Part shown: one piece after another, positions 42,051 to 50,200 of the stretch
Layout: every line of letters starts with the position of its first letter
Position numbering within the stretch: position 1 is the stretch's first letter
Source of the DNA: Planctomycetota bacterium
GTDB lineage: Bacteria; Planctomycetota; Phycisphaerae; Phycisphaerales; SM1A02
DNA length: 64,000 bases
Reading direction: 5' to 3'
Assembly: GCA_021414025.1 (NCBI GenBank)
Contig: JAIOPG010000004.1
Location: forward strand, 62,001-126,000
The notes under the pieces: model-generated
Told to the model about the DNA's origin: nothing
What the model saw: only the letters and a program-made list of their open reading frames with translations
The model's database searches: none
Program-made: the position numbers and the translations under genes

Positions 42051-43643
42051 TCAATGCCGGAAGTGGCGAGTCCCGGTCACCAGCAGCGTGACGTTCCGCT
42101 CGCGGCAGAGCGCTTCGGTGTCGGCGTCGCGCTTGCTGCCTCCCGGATGCACCAGGCACTTCACCCCCGCGTCAATCAGGAGCCTCGGTCCGTCGTCGAA
42201 GGGAAAGAAGGCGTCGCTGGCCGCGGTCACCATGGTCGAGCCTGCTGCTGAAAGCCGCGATCCGGCCTTTGCAATCGCGTGACGACAGGAGGCCACGCGG
42301 TCCATCTGGCCCGCGCCTGCGCCCCACAGCGATTGCTGCGAGCCGATGCACACGGCGTTGCTTTTCAGATGCTTCGAGATCACCGTCAAGAATTCCACGT
42401 CGCGCAGCATCGCCGCGCTTGGGGCCGGCCCCGCGACATGCTTGAAAGTCTTCGCGTCGCAGATTGCGCTGTCGGGTTCCTGGACCAGGACTCCGCCCGG
42501 AACGCTTCGCAACTGCGGCACGCTCGCGCGAGCGAGCCTCATGGATCCCACCGCGAGCAGTCTCACATTTTTCCATCGCGTCGCCAACAAGGCGACGGCC
42601 TCCGGCTCAAAGGACTCCGCCACCACGACCTCCAGAAAGCGCTCGGATTTGGCGATGTTTTGCGCCGCCGAGGCGGTGACCCGTGACGAGATCGCCACGA
42701 TGCCGCCATAGGCCGCCAGGGGATCGCCCGCATAGGCCCGATCAAAGGCCTCGAAGGCGTCGGCCGCGATCGCCGCGCCGCAGGGATTGGTGTGCTTTAC
42801 GACGCATGCCGCCACGCCTTCCTGGGAGATCGCGGCCAGGTCCCTGACCAAGTCGAAGGCCGCCGAGGCATCCAGGATGTTGTTGTAGGAGAGGGGCTTC
42901 CCTTCCACGGTTTCCGCCTCCACGATGCCGCCATCGGCCTCGGCGGAGTTGCGATAGAGCGCCGCCTGTTGATGGGGATTCTCCCCGTAGCGCAGGGTGG
43001 CTTTGCGCGTCAGCAACAGGGGCAACGCGTCGGGAAACGACTCGGGTGCGCGGCCCATCCATCCCGCGATCATGGCGTCGTATCGCGCCGTGTGCTCAAA
43101 GGCTTCGGCTGCAAGCGCCCGGCGCAGCGCCATTGTCGTGGCGCCGTGGTTGGCCTGCATCTCCTCCGCCACCCGTCCATATTGATCCGGCGACGTCACC
43201 ACGGCCACAAACTCATGATTCTTGGAGGCACTGCGGATCATCGCCGGCCCGCCGATGTCGATCTGTTCGATCGCCTCCTCCTCGGTCACTCCCGGCTTGG
43301 CGATGGTCGCGGCAAAGGGATAGAGGCTCACGCACACCAGGTCGATCGGCTCGATGCCGTGCTTCCGCATTTGCTCGACATGCTCGGGAATGTCGCGCCG
43401 ACCCAGCAATCCGCCATGGACCTTGGGATGCAGGGTCTTGACCCGGCCATCCAGCATTTCGGGGAACCCCGTCAACTGCTCGATTGGAACCACGGGAATT
43501 CCAGCCTCGGCAAGGGCTTTGGCGGTTCCGCCCGTGCTCACGATTTCCACGCCCGCGGCGGCGAGCATCCGGGCGAATTCCGCCAAGCCGCGCTTGTCGC
43601 TGACCGACAGCAGCGCCCGACGAATTGGAACGGGGGAGCTCAT
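42051..43643 (-). CDS. purH: Bifunctional AICAR transformylase/IMP cyclohydrolase
   Basis: A 530-residue PurH. The N-terminal cyclohydrolase has IRRALLSVSDKRGLAEFA (about 6), STGGTA and LDGRVKTLHPKVHGGLL (about 63); the transformylase has RYGENPHQQAALYR (about 227) and KHTNPCGAA (about 290, catalytic Lys-His). It performs the last two steps of IMP synthesis. The ATG at 43643 aligns with family starts; a GTG at 43685 overlaps the stop of the upstream gene as GTGA and could also be used. Confidence 0.93.
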   Translation of the reverse strand: MSSPVPIRRALLSVSDKRGLAEFARMLAAAGVEIVSTGGTAKALAEAGIPVVPIEQLTGFPEMLDGRVKTLHPKVHGGLLGRRDIPEHVEQMRKHGIEPIDLVCVSLYPFAATIAKPGVTEEEAIEQIDIGGPAMIRSASKNHEFVAVVTSPDQYGRVAEEMQANHGATTMALRRALAAEAFEHTARYDAMIAGWMGRAPESFPDALPLLLTRKATLRYGENPHQQAALYRNSAEADGGIVEAETVEGKPLSYNNILDASAAFDLVRDLAAISQEGVAACVVKHTNPCGAAIAADAFEAFDRAYAGDPLAAYGGIVAISSRVTASAAQNIAKSERFLEVVVAESFEPEAVALLATRWKNVRLLAVGSMRLARASVPQLRSVPGGVLVQEPDSAICDAKTFKHVAGPAPSAAMLRDVEFLTVISKHLKSNAVCIGSQQSLWGAGAGQMDRVASCRHAIAKAGSRLSAAGSTMVTAASDAFFPFDDGPRLLIDAGVKCLVHPGGSKRDADTEALCRERNVTLLVTGTRHFRH

Positions 43644-43681
43644 GCGACTTGAAGCTTCAATCTCTTGCAGCTGCGCGCCAT

Positions 43682-45064
43682 TCACGGCGTGCCCGCGCTG
43701 GCGGCGGCTTCGGCTTTGAGCGTGGCATCCTTGCCGGCTGCGGGTTTCGTGTCCACCGGCACAGCGGGTGCCGCGGATTTTGTCGCCTCAATGGGCCGGA
43801 GCTGCTGCAATCGACCATCGGAGGAAAGCAGCAGAATGGTTCCATCAACTGGGGCGGTGGAGGCGACCCACACCGCATTGGGGAACGTCGCAGTCGCCGT
43901 GATGCCGCCCGCCTTGGTCTCGACCAGCGACATGGTGCGGCTGGTCTCGTCCCACAGGATGAATCCGTCATTGATTCGAGTGATGGCATTGCCGGCTGCT
44001 TTGGACTTCCACTGAACAAGCCCGCTCACCTTGTCGCCGGGAGTCGTGCTGAAGGCCACCAAGCCCTCTTCGGGAACTTGCAGGGCCACCAGATCTCCGG
44101 CTGCAAGCGGTGGGTTGACCAAGGGTGATTGCGTGAACCAGTTCCAGTTGGATTGCCCCGTCTTAAGGTCGATGGCGTGCAGATACTGGTCCTTCCCGGA
44201 GACGTACGCGATGCCGTTGAGCACCGAGGGCTTGCTCACGAACGGTGCGTTGCTCTTGTATTTCCAGATCGGTTTGGCGTTTGTCGCATGAAAGAGGCAG
44301 ACTTCGCCGCCGGTGCTCACGGTCAGCACTCCGACACCAGGCACCACCACCGGGGGAATCACAATTTTCCCCAGCGACATCGCACCCATCTCCTCCAGGC
44401 ACTCGACGGTGCGGCGCAGGCTGCGGTCGTCGTTGGTTGAATATTCGCCGGGTGCGTCGCGCTGGGTCGAGACCTTGGCGATGTTGGATTCCACGAGCTT
44501 GAGCCAGATGACCCGTCCCTCGGAGTCGCCGAACACCACATATTTGCCGTTGGTGGCACCGGCGGTGGCGGGAACGCGGCGAAGGGATTGCTGGGCCAGA
44601 AGGGCACCGCTTCCATCCTCAAAGGCGACCGTAGCCGCGTCGGTCAGGGCGATGGCGGCGGGAGTCGTGCCTGCCGGGGAAATATTGACGCCGTAGATTT
44701 TGTCGAGCGTGCTCTGGGTCGAACCCTGCCAAAGCACTCCGCCGGTGTCCGGCTTTACGCGGGTCACCACGCCGAAATGGTCCCAGGTGAAAATTTCAGT
44801 TCCATCAAGGCTCATGCCCGCGAGTGGGGCGGTGCCGGCATGGGGGATCTTCGCCTGCCAGTGGCTTCGCAAACCAAGCGGCGTGATGTCATGCGGCTTC
44901 GCGAGGTAATTCGCATCGGCCTCATCCTTCAAGGTGTCCAGCTTGCTTTTGGCAGCCGAGGCCTGGTCTGTCAGACGGGGTGAGGAGGAAGCCGCCGTGG
45001 TTGCCAGAAAGGCGCTGGCCAGGAACATCAGGCTGCAGGCAATGGAATGATGGAATTTTTGCAT
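43682..45064 (-). CDS. Secreted PQQ-type beta-propeller repeat protein
   Basis: A 460-residue protein with a signal peptide (1-26) and propeller blades of the PQQ-like kind, with GxxxW or Y endings such as GKYVVFGDSEGRVIWLKL (about 164) and KPIWKYKSNAPFVSKPSVLNG (about 256). The tail after residue 425 is Ala/Lys/Pro-rich. No enzyme residues are visible; such propellers often scaffold or bind. It overlaps purH by 4 bases, an odd pairing. A possible -10 (TATACA, about 45105) lies upstream. Confidence 0.75.
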   Translation of the reverse strand: MQKFHHSIACSLMFLASAFLATTAASSSPRLTDQASAAKSKLDTLKDEADANYLAKPHDITPLGLRSHWQAKIPHAGTAPLAGMSLDGTEIFTWDHFGVVTRVKPDTGGVLWQGSTQSTLDKIYGVNISPAGTTPAAIALTDAATVAFEDGSGALLAQQSLRRVPATAGATNGKYVVFGDSEGRVIWLKLVESNIAKVSTQRDAPGEYSTNDDRSLRRTVECLEEMGAMSLGKIVIPPVVVPGVGVLTVSTGGEVCLFHATNAKPIWKYKSNAPFVSKPSVLNGIAYVSGKDQYLHAIDLKTGQSNWNWFTQSPLVNPPLAAGDLVALQVPEEGLVAFSTTPGDKVSGLVQWKSKAAGNAITRINDGFILWDETSRTMSLVETKAGGITATATFPNAVWVASTAPVDGTILLLSSDGRLQQLRPIEATKSAAPAVPVDTKPAAGKDATLKAEAAASAGTP

Positions 45065-45172
45065 GGAAGGGTTCCGCTGAGGAGTCGTGCCGGGGAAGTG
45101 GAAATTGTATAGAAATCTCACGGCGGGTCCGTTCGACCCTTCCTTGAATTGCATCGGGATAAAAAATTTGGC

Positions 45173-45214
45173 CCAAAAAGGAGATCAGCCGAACCCTTTC
45201 TGAGCTTCGGCTGA
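45173..45214 (-). terminator. Possible minus-strand terminator
   Basis: Nine-bp stem TCAGCCGAA/TTCGGCTGA with 12-base loop, followed on the minus strand by TCTCCTTTTTGGG. Confidence 0.45.
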
Positions 45215-45495
45215 CCGCCCTTTCCCTTCAATCCCTCCAACATGTTCGGTTCGCATCCATTTGGCACTCGGCCTTTCGGCCCAGTAACGTGAGAGAGTTC
45301 CCTTTCCCTCACAGTTTTAGTTTCTGATTAGAGGTCCCTTTACCTCACCTCAGAAGAAGCCAAACTACTTTCAGCGATCCAAACATGGGGTAGGAAGTTA
45401 ATCCTACGAAGACATATTCGCATCTACATCGTCATCGTGTTCCTAAATGAATCAATTTTTCCATAAAAAATTAAAGTCTCGCCTTGAGTGGCAAA

Positions 45496-45533
45496 TTGAA
45501 AAAAACGCTGTTTTTGCTCAAAAAAAGGCGTTT
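45496..45533 (-). terminator. Possible terminator after the PrpB-like gene
   Basis: Minus strand: AAACGC, a 19-base loop, GCGTTT running into a T-rich tract, 74 bases after the stop. The long loop makes it uncertain. Confidence 0.35.
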
Positions 45534-45606
45534 GAAACCAGACCTTTGGGCTTCTGGGAACTCACCGTGGCAGAATGTTTGCCTTGAAACCCGGCTCCGC
45601 AGCCGA

Positions 45607-46485
45607 TCACGCGCCATTGCCGGGGAAGTTCCATTCCGACCCGGGCTCGTAGTCCAAAAGTGAATAGAGATCTTTCCGAGTCTGCATTTGGGGAAGCACT
45701 TCCCTCACGGACCCATGCTTTTTCAGCGAAGAAAGACCCCGTGTCACCTCCCCCATGGCCAGGCGCATCATGCTGAGCGGATAGATCACCAACGCGTAAC
45801 CGAGCTCTCCGAACCTGGCCGCAGAGATGTCTGGCGTCTTGCCGAACTCGGTCATGTTGGCGAGCAGGGGGCCAGGCGACTCCTTGGCGAAGTCCCGGAA
45901 TTCGGCCTCGCTTTGCAGCCCTTCTGGAAAGATCACATCGGCCCCGGCTTCCCGATATTGATTGGCGCGTTGAACGGCGTCGGCAAAATTGGTGACGTGC
46001 CGCGCGTCGGTCCGCGCGATGATCACAAACTCGGGAGTGATCCGGTGCTTCGCCATGGCGCTGACCTTGTCGACCATCGCCTTGGCACTGATGACTTCCT
46101 TGCCGTCCAGGTGTCCGCACCGCTTTGGAAAAACCTGATCCTCGATGTGCAGCGCAGCGGCGCCGGCTCGCTCGTATTCCACGACGGTCCGCACACAGCT
46201 TTCCACCTCGCCATAGCCCGTGTCGGCGTCTGCGATCACCGGCAACCGGCCGGCATCAGCGATTTCCCGGATGGTTCGGGCCATTTCAGTCAGCGTGATC
46301 AGGCCGACGTCGGGGTATCCCGAGACATTTGCCGTGGCGCCGCCCGAGATGTAGACCGCCTCAAAACCAGCCTTTTGAACGGCCTTGGCCACCAGCGCGT
46401 TAAAGGCGCCGGGAACCATCACCGTTCCGCGCGACATCAGGCCGCGAAGTGTGCGCCCAGGATGCTCGGACGTGCTCTGTTGCAT
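45607..46485 (-). CDS. prpB: 2-Methylisocitrate lyase-like protein (PrpB/ICL-PEPM superfamily)
   Basis: A 292-residue enzyme. ADADTGYG (about 86; metal-binding Asp), HIEDQVFPKRCGHLDGK (about 113, with the KRCGH active-site loop of PrpB) and IIARTDAR (about 155) are the superfamily motifs. PrpB splits 2-methylisocitrate into pyruvate and succinate; related enzymes act on other 2-hydroxyacids, so the name is likely but not proven. Starts at 46524 or 46629 are possible; 46485 fits the family length. A citrate/methylcitrate synthase gene is 0.7 kb away on the other strand. Confidence 0.78.
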   Translation of the reverse strand: MQQSTSEHPGRTLRGLMSRGTVMVPGAFNALVAKAVQKAGFEAVYISGGATANVSGYPDVGLITLTEMARTIREIADAGRLPVIADADTGYGEVESCVRTVVEYERAGAAALHIEDQVFPKRCGHLDGKEVISAKAMVDKVSAMAKHRITPEFVIIARTDARHVTNFADAVQRANQYREAGADVIFPEGLQSEAEFRDFAKESPGPLLANMTEFGKTPDISAARFGELGYALVIYPLSMMRLAMGEVTRGLSSLKKHGSVREVLPQMQTRKDLYSLLDYEPGSEWNFPGNGA

Positions 46486-46543
46486 GGGTGATATCGAATC
46501 GGCTTTCCTGCGGGGTGGCGTCATGGTGCTCTCGTCGGAAGGA

Positions 46544-47188
46544 TCAGGGCTGCCTCTTGAATTGGTCGGGCCCTTTTGTCGGTCCCCAGATTTGCTTGCC
46601 GGCATCGTCAAATCCGCGCTCCCACACATCGAATTCTTCCGCGGACAGGCTCACCTCGCAGGTCGCATAAGTAGCGCCGCCCTTGGAGCACGCACAGTTT
46701 TGACCGGTCGTTGAGCCGCGCCATTGGTTCCCCGACGAGGCTTTCAGCCGAATCCCGCAACCCGATCGCGGGACGAGCTGGGAGGGAAGGAATCGGTCAA
46801 GCGGATTCTGGTGTTTCCAAGCGCCGGTATACACATCCGGGTCGCTGGGAAACTCGTAGAGGCGAATTTCGACATCTCCATTGTCCCGGTCCACGAGCTG
46901 GTACACGCTCTGCTGAAGCGGTTGGCCCGGGGATTTCGAAGGAGCTTTCTCGACGTACAGCCATCGGCCGTCGGTCCGGTCCTTCCAAATGGGCTGCATA
47001 TGGAGCGTCATGGGCGGATCATTTGCGTCCGACATGGCTTGCATGGAGCTTGAAAATGTACCCCCCATCCAGCGCCACACCTGATCCACCCTCTCGCTTG
47101 GCGGAGGGGGCAGGGGAGGCTTGTATTGGCCGACGGTGCCGCACCCGGCAAGCAGTAAATTGGCGGTCCATTTGGCGCTTAGTTTCAT
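46544..47188 (-). CDS. CpcT/CpeT-family lipoprotein
   Basis: A 214-residue protein with lipoprotein signal (LLLAGC, Cys near 16) and a domain like CpcT/CpeT. WMGGTFSSSMQAMSD (about 40) matches the W-x-x-G-x-F-S-N start; LYVEKAPSKSPGQPLQQSVYQLV (about 77) the strand pair; the DRGFD-like WERGFDDAGKQIWGP (about 190) the end. In cyanobacteria such proteins attach bilins to phycobiliproteins; elsewhere the family has unknown ligands. There are no phycobiliproteins here, so a lipid or tetrapyrrole-binding role outside the cytoplasm is conceivable. Divergent from the citrate synthase gene (49 bases apart). Confidence 0.7.
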   Translation of the reverse strand: MKLSAKWTANLLLAGCGTVGQYKPPLPPPPSERVDQVWRWMGGTFSSSMQAMSDANDPPMTLHMQPIWKDRTDGRWLYVEKAPSKSPGQPLQQSVYQLVDRDNGDVEIRLYEFPSDPDVYTGAWKHQNPLDRFLPSQLVPRSGCGIRLKASSGNQWRGSTTGQNCACSKGGATYATCEVSLSAEEFDVWERGFDDAGKQIWGPTKGPDQFKRQP

Positions 47189-47237
47189 GGGCGGATGCTA
47201 GCATCGCACACTTTCAGACCCGACCACCGGAGTAGTC

Positions 47238-48392
47238 ATGAGCACCTCAACCGCTTCCAAGCAACCCGACACCCGCGGACTCGCGGGGCAGACCGTTGGC
47301 GACACTTCCGTCTGTGCCGTCACGCAAACCGAACTTCTCTACCGCGGCTACGAGATTGCCGATCTCGCCGCCCACGCGACCTTCGAGGAAGTTGCGTATC
47401 TCCTGCTGGTGGGCCACAAGCCCACGGACGCCGAACTGAAGAAATTCAAGAGCGACATCGTCGCCCAGCGAAAAATCCCCGTGCCGGTGCGGGATGCGGT
47501 GGCGCAGTTCGCCGTGAGCCATCCCCAGGCGCATCCCATGAACGTGCTGCGCACGGGTGTGAGCCTGCTCTCCCATACGGATCCCGATTGTGAGGACAAT
47601 TCCCCGGCGGCCGAACTGCGGAAAAGCATGAGGCTTCTGGCCCAGATTCCGATGCTCATCGGGATCTGCCAGCGATCGCGTGAAAAGAAGCCCATCCTCG
47701 AGCCGGATGCCTCCCTGGGCCATGCAGCCAACCTGCTCTGGATGATCAATGGGCGAAAGCCAAGCGAGCTCGAGGCCCGCATCATGGATGTGAGCCTGAT
47801 GCTCTACGCCGAACACGATTTCAACGCCAGCACGTTCGCCTGCCGGGTCATCGCCAGCACTGAATCGGACCTCCACAGCGCGGTCTGCGGCGGCATCGGA
47901 GCGCTCAAGGGCCCGCTGCACGGGGGAGCCAACGAGATGGCCATGGAGATGCTCAAGGAGATCGACCGGGACTGCTCCGGGGGCAGCATCACCGTTGAAG
48001 CATGGATGCAGAGGGCCTTCGTCGAGAAGCGCAAGCTCATGGGCTTTGGACATCGCGTGTACAAAAATGGAGATCACCGAGCGGGCATTCTTCGATCCTG
48101 GGGTCTCAAGCTGGCCGAGCAGATCGGCCCCGGCGCCAAGAAATGGTTTGACATCGGGGATCGGGTCCAGGCGATCATGCTCAAGGACAAGGCGATCCAT
48201 CCCAATGTCGATTTCCCCTGCGGGATGACCTATTTCATTCTCGGAATTCCGGTGCCGCAATACACGCCCATCTTCGTGGCCAGCCGCATCACCGGCTGGG
48301 CCGCCCACATCATGGAGCAGCATGCCAACAATCGGATCATCCGCCCGCTCGCCGATTATCAGGGGCCGCCTCCACGCAAGTGGAAGGCATAG
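47238..48392 (+). CDS. Citrate/2-methylcitrate synthase
   Basis: A 384-residue citrate synthase of the short bacterial type. Catalytic residues are visible: His in GALKGPLHGGANEMA (about 222), His in GFGHRVYKNGDHRA (about 273) and Asp in IHPNVDFPCGMTYFILG (about 319). The start region RGLAGQTVGDTSVC matches the 2-methylcitrate synthase (PrpC) group, so the enzyme may accept acetyl-CoA and propionyl-CoA. Only synthase in the window, near a PrpB-like gene. No terminator of its own is seen; the next hairpin belongs to the opposite strand. Confidence 0.88.
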   Translation: MSTSTASKQPDTRGLAGQTVGDTSVCAVTQTELLYRGYEIADLAAHATFEEVAYLLLVGHKPTDAELKKFKSDIVAQRKIPVPVRDAVAQFAVSHPQAHPMNVLRTGVSLLSHTDPDCEDNSPAAELRKSMRLLAQIPMLIGICQRSREKKPILEPDASLGHAANLLWMINGRKPSELEARIMDVSLMLYAEHDFNASTFACRVIASTESDLHSAVCGGIGALKGPLHGGANEMAMEMLKEIDRDCSGGSITVEAWMQRAFVEKRKLMGFGHRVYKNGDHRAGILRSWGLKLAEQIGPGAKKWFDIGDRVQAIMLKDKAIHPNVDFPCGMTYFILGIPVPQYTPIFVASRITGWAAHIMEQHANNRIIRPLADYQGPPPRKWKA

Positions 48393-48481
48393 GGAGAGCA
48401 CCCGCGGGGGAGACCTAGCGATTCAATGTGCCGGACCCTGCCGCGTTGTTCCATGTCAACTTGAAAAGCTTCGCGAGGAAC

Positions 48482-48520
48482 AAAAAAAGGGGACGAGCCT
48501 TTTTTCAAAGACCCGTCCCC
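48482..48520 (-). terminator. Intrinsic terminator on the minus strand
   Basis: GGGGACG/CGTCCCC stem extended by two further pairs, followed on the minus strand by seven T. No protein gene on that strand ends here, so it marks the end of the orphan leader RNA. Confidence 0.7.
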
Positions 48521-48894
48521 TGTGCTGTTGCGGACCGTGCCCTCCGCGGCCCGCATGGTTCGAGACCCGATGCTGCGTTCCCTTTGCAAGCATCGAGCCG
48601 GGGAGTCCTTTTGGGACCGCCCCCTTCGAACATCTGATTCTTGATTTCCCGTGAAACCAAGCCTTTTCCTTACACAACTCTTCGGCCCTTTTTCCGAAGA
48701 GCGATCAGATTCAGTGATGCGACGTGATCGACATGCGATCAAGCCACGATGTTTGTCAAGAGCGACTTTGTGAGCCGCAAGTCCTGCCATGCACAATGCG
48801 CAGATCGGGGAAGGATCCGCGAGTAAACGAGATGAGTCAGGAGTGCAGATGACCGACGTCTGAAACAGCTCTCCGTCAGCAGGCACCGCAATCG

Positions 48895-48929
48895 CCGGAG
48901 ATCCCAGTCCCTTTCACTGGAATCTCCGG
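48895..48929 (-). repeat. 14-bp palindrome hairpin, copy 4
   Basis: Minus strand CCGGAGATTCCAGT, GAAAGGG, ACTGGGATCTCCGG. Relative to copy 1, pair 10 changed from T-A to C-G on both arms and pair 9 became T-G; the loop is identical. Confidence 0.85.
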
Positions 48930-49193
48930 CAGCGGCGTGCTGGAGTTCTGTTTCGTCGCCAAGTCCTTCAGTCCAGCGGACAGCACAGCGATACCAATCA
49001 CCCGCTCCCTTTAAGCAGGCGAAAGCCGCACGCACTCCACGCTGAGAATGAAGGAACAAGTCGCGTCTGTGGCAAATGAAAAGCCACAAATCTTGCACTC
49101 CAAACCCGATGATTTTTTCAATACCCTTTTAGCCAACTCACTCGTCCGACAACTTGGAACATCCGGATCGGTCGGATTTCGACCCGTGGAGCA

Positions 49194-49221
49194 GTACTAA
49201 CACGGAAACCGGGCGAGTCAA
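49194..49221 (-). promoter_or_regulatory. Promoter of the orphan leader RNA
   Basis: Minus strand: TTGACT (49221-49216), 16 bases ending CCGTGT, TAGTAC (49199-49194). Confidence 0.6.
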
Positions 49222-49283
49222 ATGAAGCCGGGAAAGAAATCAAAATAAAAAATTGAGCTTTCCGGGGAGTCAAATTCTTGGGG

Positions 49284-49320
49284 AAAAAACAAGCGAGGGG
49301 CGGCATGAGCCGCCCCTCGC
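49284..49320 (-). terminator. Terminator of PxPG-CTERM gene 6
   Basis: Perfect 12-bp stem GCGAGGGGCGGC/GCCGCCCCTCGC with a 4-base loop, followed on the minus strand by TTGTTTTTT, 24 bases after the stop. Confidence 0.85.
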
Positions 49321-49343
49321 GGGATTTGCATCAGTGGAGTGAA

Positions 49344-50018
49344 TCAGGCGTGACGGCGACGATTGCCGATCAGGCCAGCAAGTCCAACCAGTGCCATGGC
49401 GCCAGGAGCCGGGATGTTTCCGGAATTCTCGACGATGTAGTCCTGATGGTAGATGCTGGAAACGCCCTGAATGTTGGCGTTGCCCAAACCGTTGATCGAG
49501 GCAAAGAGTGCCGATGAAATCGCACCGACGGTTCCGTTGTATCCGGACGCCTGGACAAGTCCAGTGCTCAGATCCAAGCCAAAGCCGAAGTCAGTGACGA
49601 CTTCCCAAACCGCGAGCTGGAATGCTGTTGCATAATCAGCAGTGAGGTATTGGTTTCCTGCAGCAAAGACATACATGTCGTTGATGGCCTGTGCCGCGGC
49701 AGCACCCATCGGAGCGCTGGTCGGCATCGTGGAAACTGGCACCACGTTGTACTGGTTCACGCCACCGTTGGCGTACTGGTACAGATCGCAGCAGAAGACG
49801 GCGTAGGCGCCGTTCTGGAAGGCAACTGTGTTGCTGCTGTTGGTCGCATTGATAAGAATCACGCCGGCAAAGACTCCGCCGTTGAATCCAGGCGAAACAA
49901 TGTTCACGCCTTGACCGGGGCCAGTGCCGGTGAACTGCACGTCAACCGTGGTCGCCGAAGCGGCGGCGCAAATTGCAGCAGTTGCAAAAACAGAAACAGC
50001 AGTGGTCATTGATTTCAT
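49344..50018 (-). CDS. Secreted protein with PxPG-CTERM sorting signal (6)
   Basis: A 224-residue protein: signal peptide (1-23, ending ASA), a domain with VQFTGTGPGQGVNIVSPGFNGGVFAG (about 26-51), one CC pair near 75, a middle part rich in Ala/Asn with two short helices, and the C-terminal IPAPG, hydrophobic run, RRRHA. Coding GC is lower than in the metabolic genes around it. Start 50018 aligns the signal peptide; 50009 is possible. Own promoter (50119-50092) and terminator: a single-gene unit. The middle part resembles surface proteins that form ester or thioester bonds, but I cannot confirm that. Confidence 0.8.
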   Translation of the reverse strand: MKSMTTAVSVFATAAICAAASATTVDVQFTGTGPGQGVNIVSPGFNGGVFAGVILINATNSSNTVAFQNGAYAVFCCDLYQYANGGVNQYNVVPVSTMPTSAPMGAAAAQAINDMYVFAAGNQYLTADYATAFQLAVWEVVTDFGFGLDLSTGLVQASGYNGTVGAISSALFASINGLGNANIQGVSSIYHQDYIVENSGNIPAPGAMALVGLAGLIGNRRRHA

Positions 50019-50200
50019 TTTTTTCTCTATGTAAAGGGAAGTAAGGGAAAGAAAGGGAACAATGGCCGATGGGAAATCGACCGTGCGGTCAGTATTAACA
50101 CCTTTATCTGGCAAGTCAAAGGAATTCATTCGAATTCGCTCAAAAATGACTAGCAATTGCAGAAAGAATTATTGACCAGCAGCAAAAAAAACTCAACAAT

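Larger units (their letters stand above)
45155..45606. other. Gene-poor stretch with several inverted repeats
   Basis: About 450 bases, AT-rich compared with its neighbours and without a convincing gene. On the plus strand it holds TCAGCCGAA/TTCGGCTGA (45185-45214), CCCTTTCCCTTC, GTGAG/CTCAC around GTTCCCTTTCCC (near 45287-45311), GAGGT/ACCTC and GTAGGA/TCCTAC. The plus-strand loops again show UUCCC, as in the PxPG-CTERM leaders. Read on the minus strand, the first hairpin is followed by TCTCCTTTTT, which looks like a terminator. A 46-codon frame (45447-45587, plus) has no ribosome site and is not called. The direction of transcription is unclear. Confidence 0.45.
48482..49227 (-). ncRNA. Orphan copy of the structured leader; candidate non-coding RNA
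   Basis: The region 48393-49283 has no credible protein gene. On the minus strand a promoter (49221-49194) is followed by a sequence matching leader copy 1 (18117-18547) over about 430 bases (49227-48791), including every main hairpin. Hairpins are 49068-49088 (TGTGGC/GCCACA), 48895-48929 (palindrome) and 48800-48820 (loop CTTCCCC). Beyond 48791 the copies diverge; a further hairpin CTCTTCGG/CCGAAGAG lies at 48678-48701 and the terminator at 48482-48520. A transcript of ~700 bases would result. It could be a regulatory RNA or a relic of a lost PxPG-CTERM gene. A 175-codon frame here runs through the terminator and is rejected. Confidence 0.55.

Noticed and set aside
45447-45587. Plus-strand 46-codon frame in the 45 kb gap
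   Set aside because: No ribosome binding site, AT-driven Lys/Phe composition, and it overlaps a likely minus-strand terminator.
48359-48886. Minus-strand open frame of 175 codons over the orphan leader
   Set aside because: It runs through a strong terminator hairpin, has no ribosome site, and compared with the same frame in leader copy 1 the amino acids are not conserved while RNA pairing is.
18411-48929. Repeat set as a CRISPR array or insertion sequence
   Set aside because: Copies are few, irregularly spaced and lie in leaders; there are no spacers, transposase or target duplications.
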